Assembly (NCBI GenBank): GCA_026874595.1
Contig: CM049317.1
Location: 19,737,882-19,801,881 of the forward strand
Length of the DNA stretch: 64,000 bases
Direction of reading: 5' to 3'
Origin: Sipunculus nudus
Taxonomy: Eukaryota; Annelida; Sipuncula; Golfingiida; Sipunculidae
Shown here: positions 63,183-64,000 of the stretch, piece after piece
Numbering within the stretch: position 1 is the stretch's first letter
Layout: every line of letters begins with the position of its first letter
Notes under the pieces: model-generated
What the model was told of the DNA's origin: nothing
Databases searched by the model: none
The model's input: only the letters and a program-made list of their open reading frames with translations
Position numbers and translations under genes: made by a program

Positions 63183-64000
63183 AGCTTATCTTCATTGAAC
63201 GGATGTACATAATGTTAACGACGGATTTTAGAATTTAGACGTTTTACCAAAGACAAAGATATATAGGTATATTTATATGCATGCATATCAGCGTTATAAT
63301 GTTTCCTGTTAATTACAAACCCTTTATAAGGTATTTATCTCCGATGGAAAAGGGAAAAATAATCTATTTCAAGAACAGTATATTCTTTATGGGTTTTAAA
63401 CCCCTTTTAACATTCAGGGATTACTTATATTCATGTATGCTTGGAATAAGGGAAATCGCATATACAAGAACAAGAAGAGTTTAAGAGATAGATTGAAAAA
63501 GAAACCCACTCACAATATTAAGATCTAGTCCATTAATATATAATAGTTTTATTATTTAGTCATGTAAAAGAGATAACTTTCCACCCTTGGGAAGTTTTCA
63601 ATGATCATCATTTTATTTATGACTGTTTATGACTACATTAATTTGACGAAAACATGCACCGAGATTTATGTTTCCTCTGCATAAAAAAAGAATAAAACTG
63701 ATTCTTTCCCACGGCTATATGAAACATTCTACATGATATCTATATATCCGTCTAATATATCTCTATTATTCCAGCGAAACTGGGAATGCTATACCTGGAT
63801 AAAACCTCAACAGCACACCTGTGAGAATAGAGACACTTTTTTAATAATGCATGTTAACTCTGCGAATGCTGAAAAAAATATCACTATAACGTTCTTTGCT
63901 GATGTCAAATAATGTTCAGACTGCATGGTAGTAACAAATATGAAGAAATTACACGTTAAACAAATTGACAAATTGCAAAGCAAATATTGAGAAGTCTGTG
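63183..64000. repeat. Duplicated block Y, copy 2 (runs off the window)
   Basis: It aligns with 18160-19060 and continues beyond the window end. It lacks the TA array of copy 1. Confidence 0.85.

Noticed and set aside
1-64000. CRISPR arrays, operons, bacterial ribosome binding sites
   Set aside because: The introns, LINEs and SINE-like units show this is eukaryotic DNA; no spacer-repeat arrays were seen.

Overview
The window looks like AT-rich, intron-bearing animal nuclear DNA, most likely from a mollusc or another lophotrochozoan; that is inferred from its style and transposable-element content, not proven. It holds one small gene family, many dead or partial mobile elements, and very long TA microsatellites. 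Most of the sequence is non-coding, and the strings of Ile-Tyr repeats in translation are TA arrays, not proteins.

The backbone is a set of large segmental duplications. A unit occurs three times in the same orientation: A about 8446-17550, B about 24655-36650, C about 44570-52030. Each copy carries, on the minus strand, a four-exon gene for a small secreted NTF2-like (SnoaL/DUF4440-type) protein. Copy C (45932-48016) is intact: 142 residues, with consistent splice sites and phases, a TATA box and a poly(A) signal. Copy B (27914-30065) keeps every exon and splice site but has one in-frame TAA in exon 2. Copy A (10791-11988) is dead: exon 1 donor lost, an 11-bp net deletion in exon 3, and exon 4 missing. 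A second block (X) occurs at about 41871-44560 and again at 52280-62030, where it is split by a LINE and a solo LTR. A third block (Y) occurs at 18160-19060 and 63183-64000.

Because the blocks are paralogous, several insertions can be read against an empty site in the other copy: a 2.08-kb TA-flanked inverted-repeat DNA transposon (14066-16146), a 5'-truncated LINE on the minus strand (37093-41870, 12-bp target duplication), a nearly full-length LINE on the plus strand (53740-58693), and a solo LTR (60059-60834). The matching LTR at 7613-8445 is preceded directly by a polypurine tract and a Ty3/Gypsy RNase H remnant with no integrase between. Three tRNA-derived SINE-like units lie at 17569-18140.

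The most unusual signals are two nearly identical type I hammerhead ribozyme folds, one on the minus strand at 607-654 and one on the plus strand at 48768-48815. Each is embedded between TA arrays, as expected for remnants of Penelope-like elements or retrozymes. A long near-palindromic hairpin at 50873-50969 is a second RNA-like candidate. Regions about 677-6830, 19100-24650 and 62030-63180 hold no gene that I can identify.
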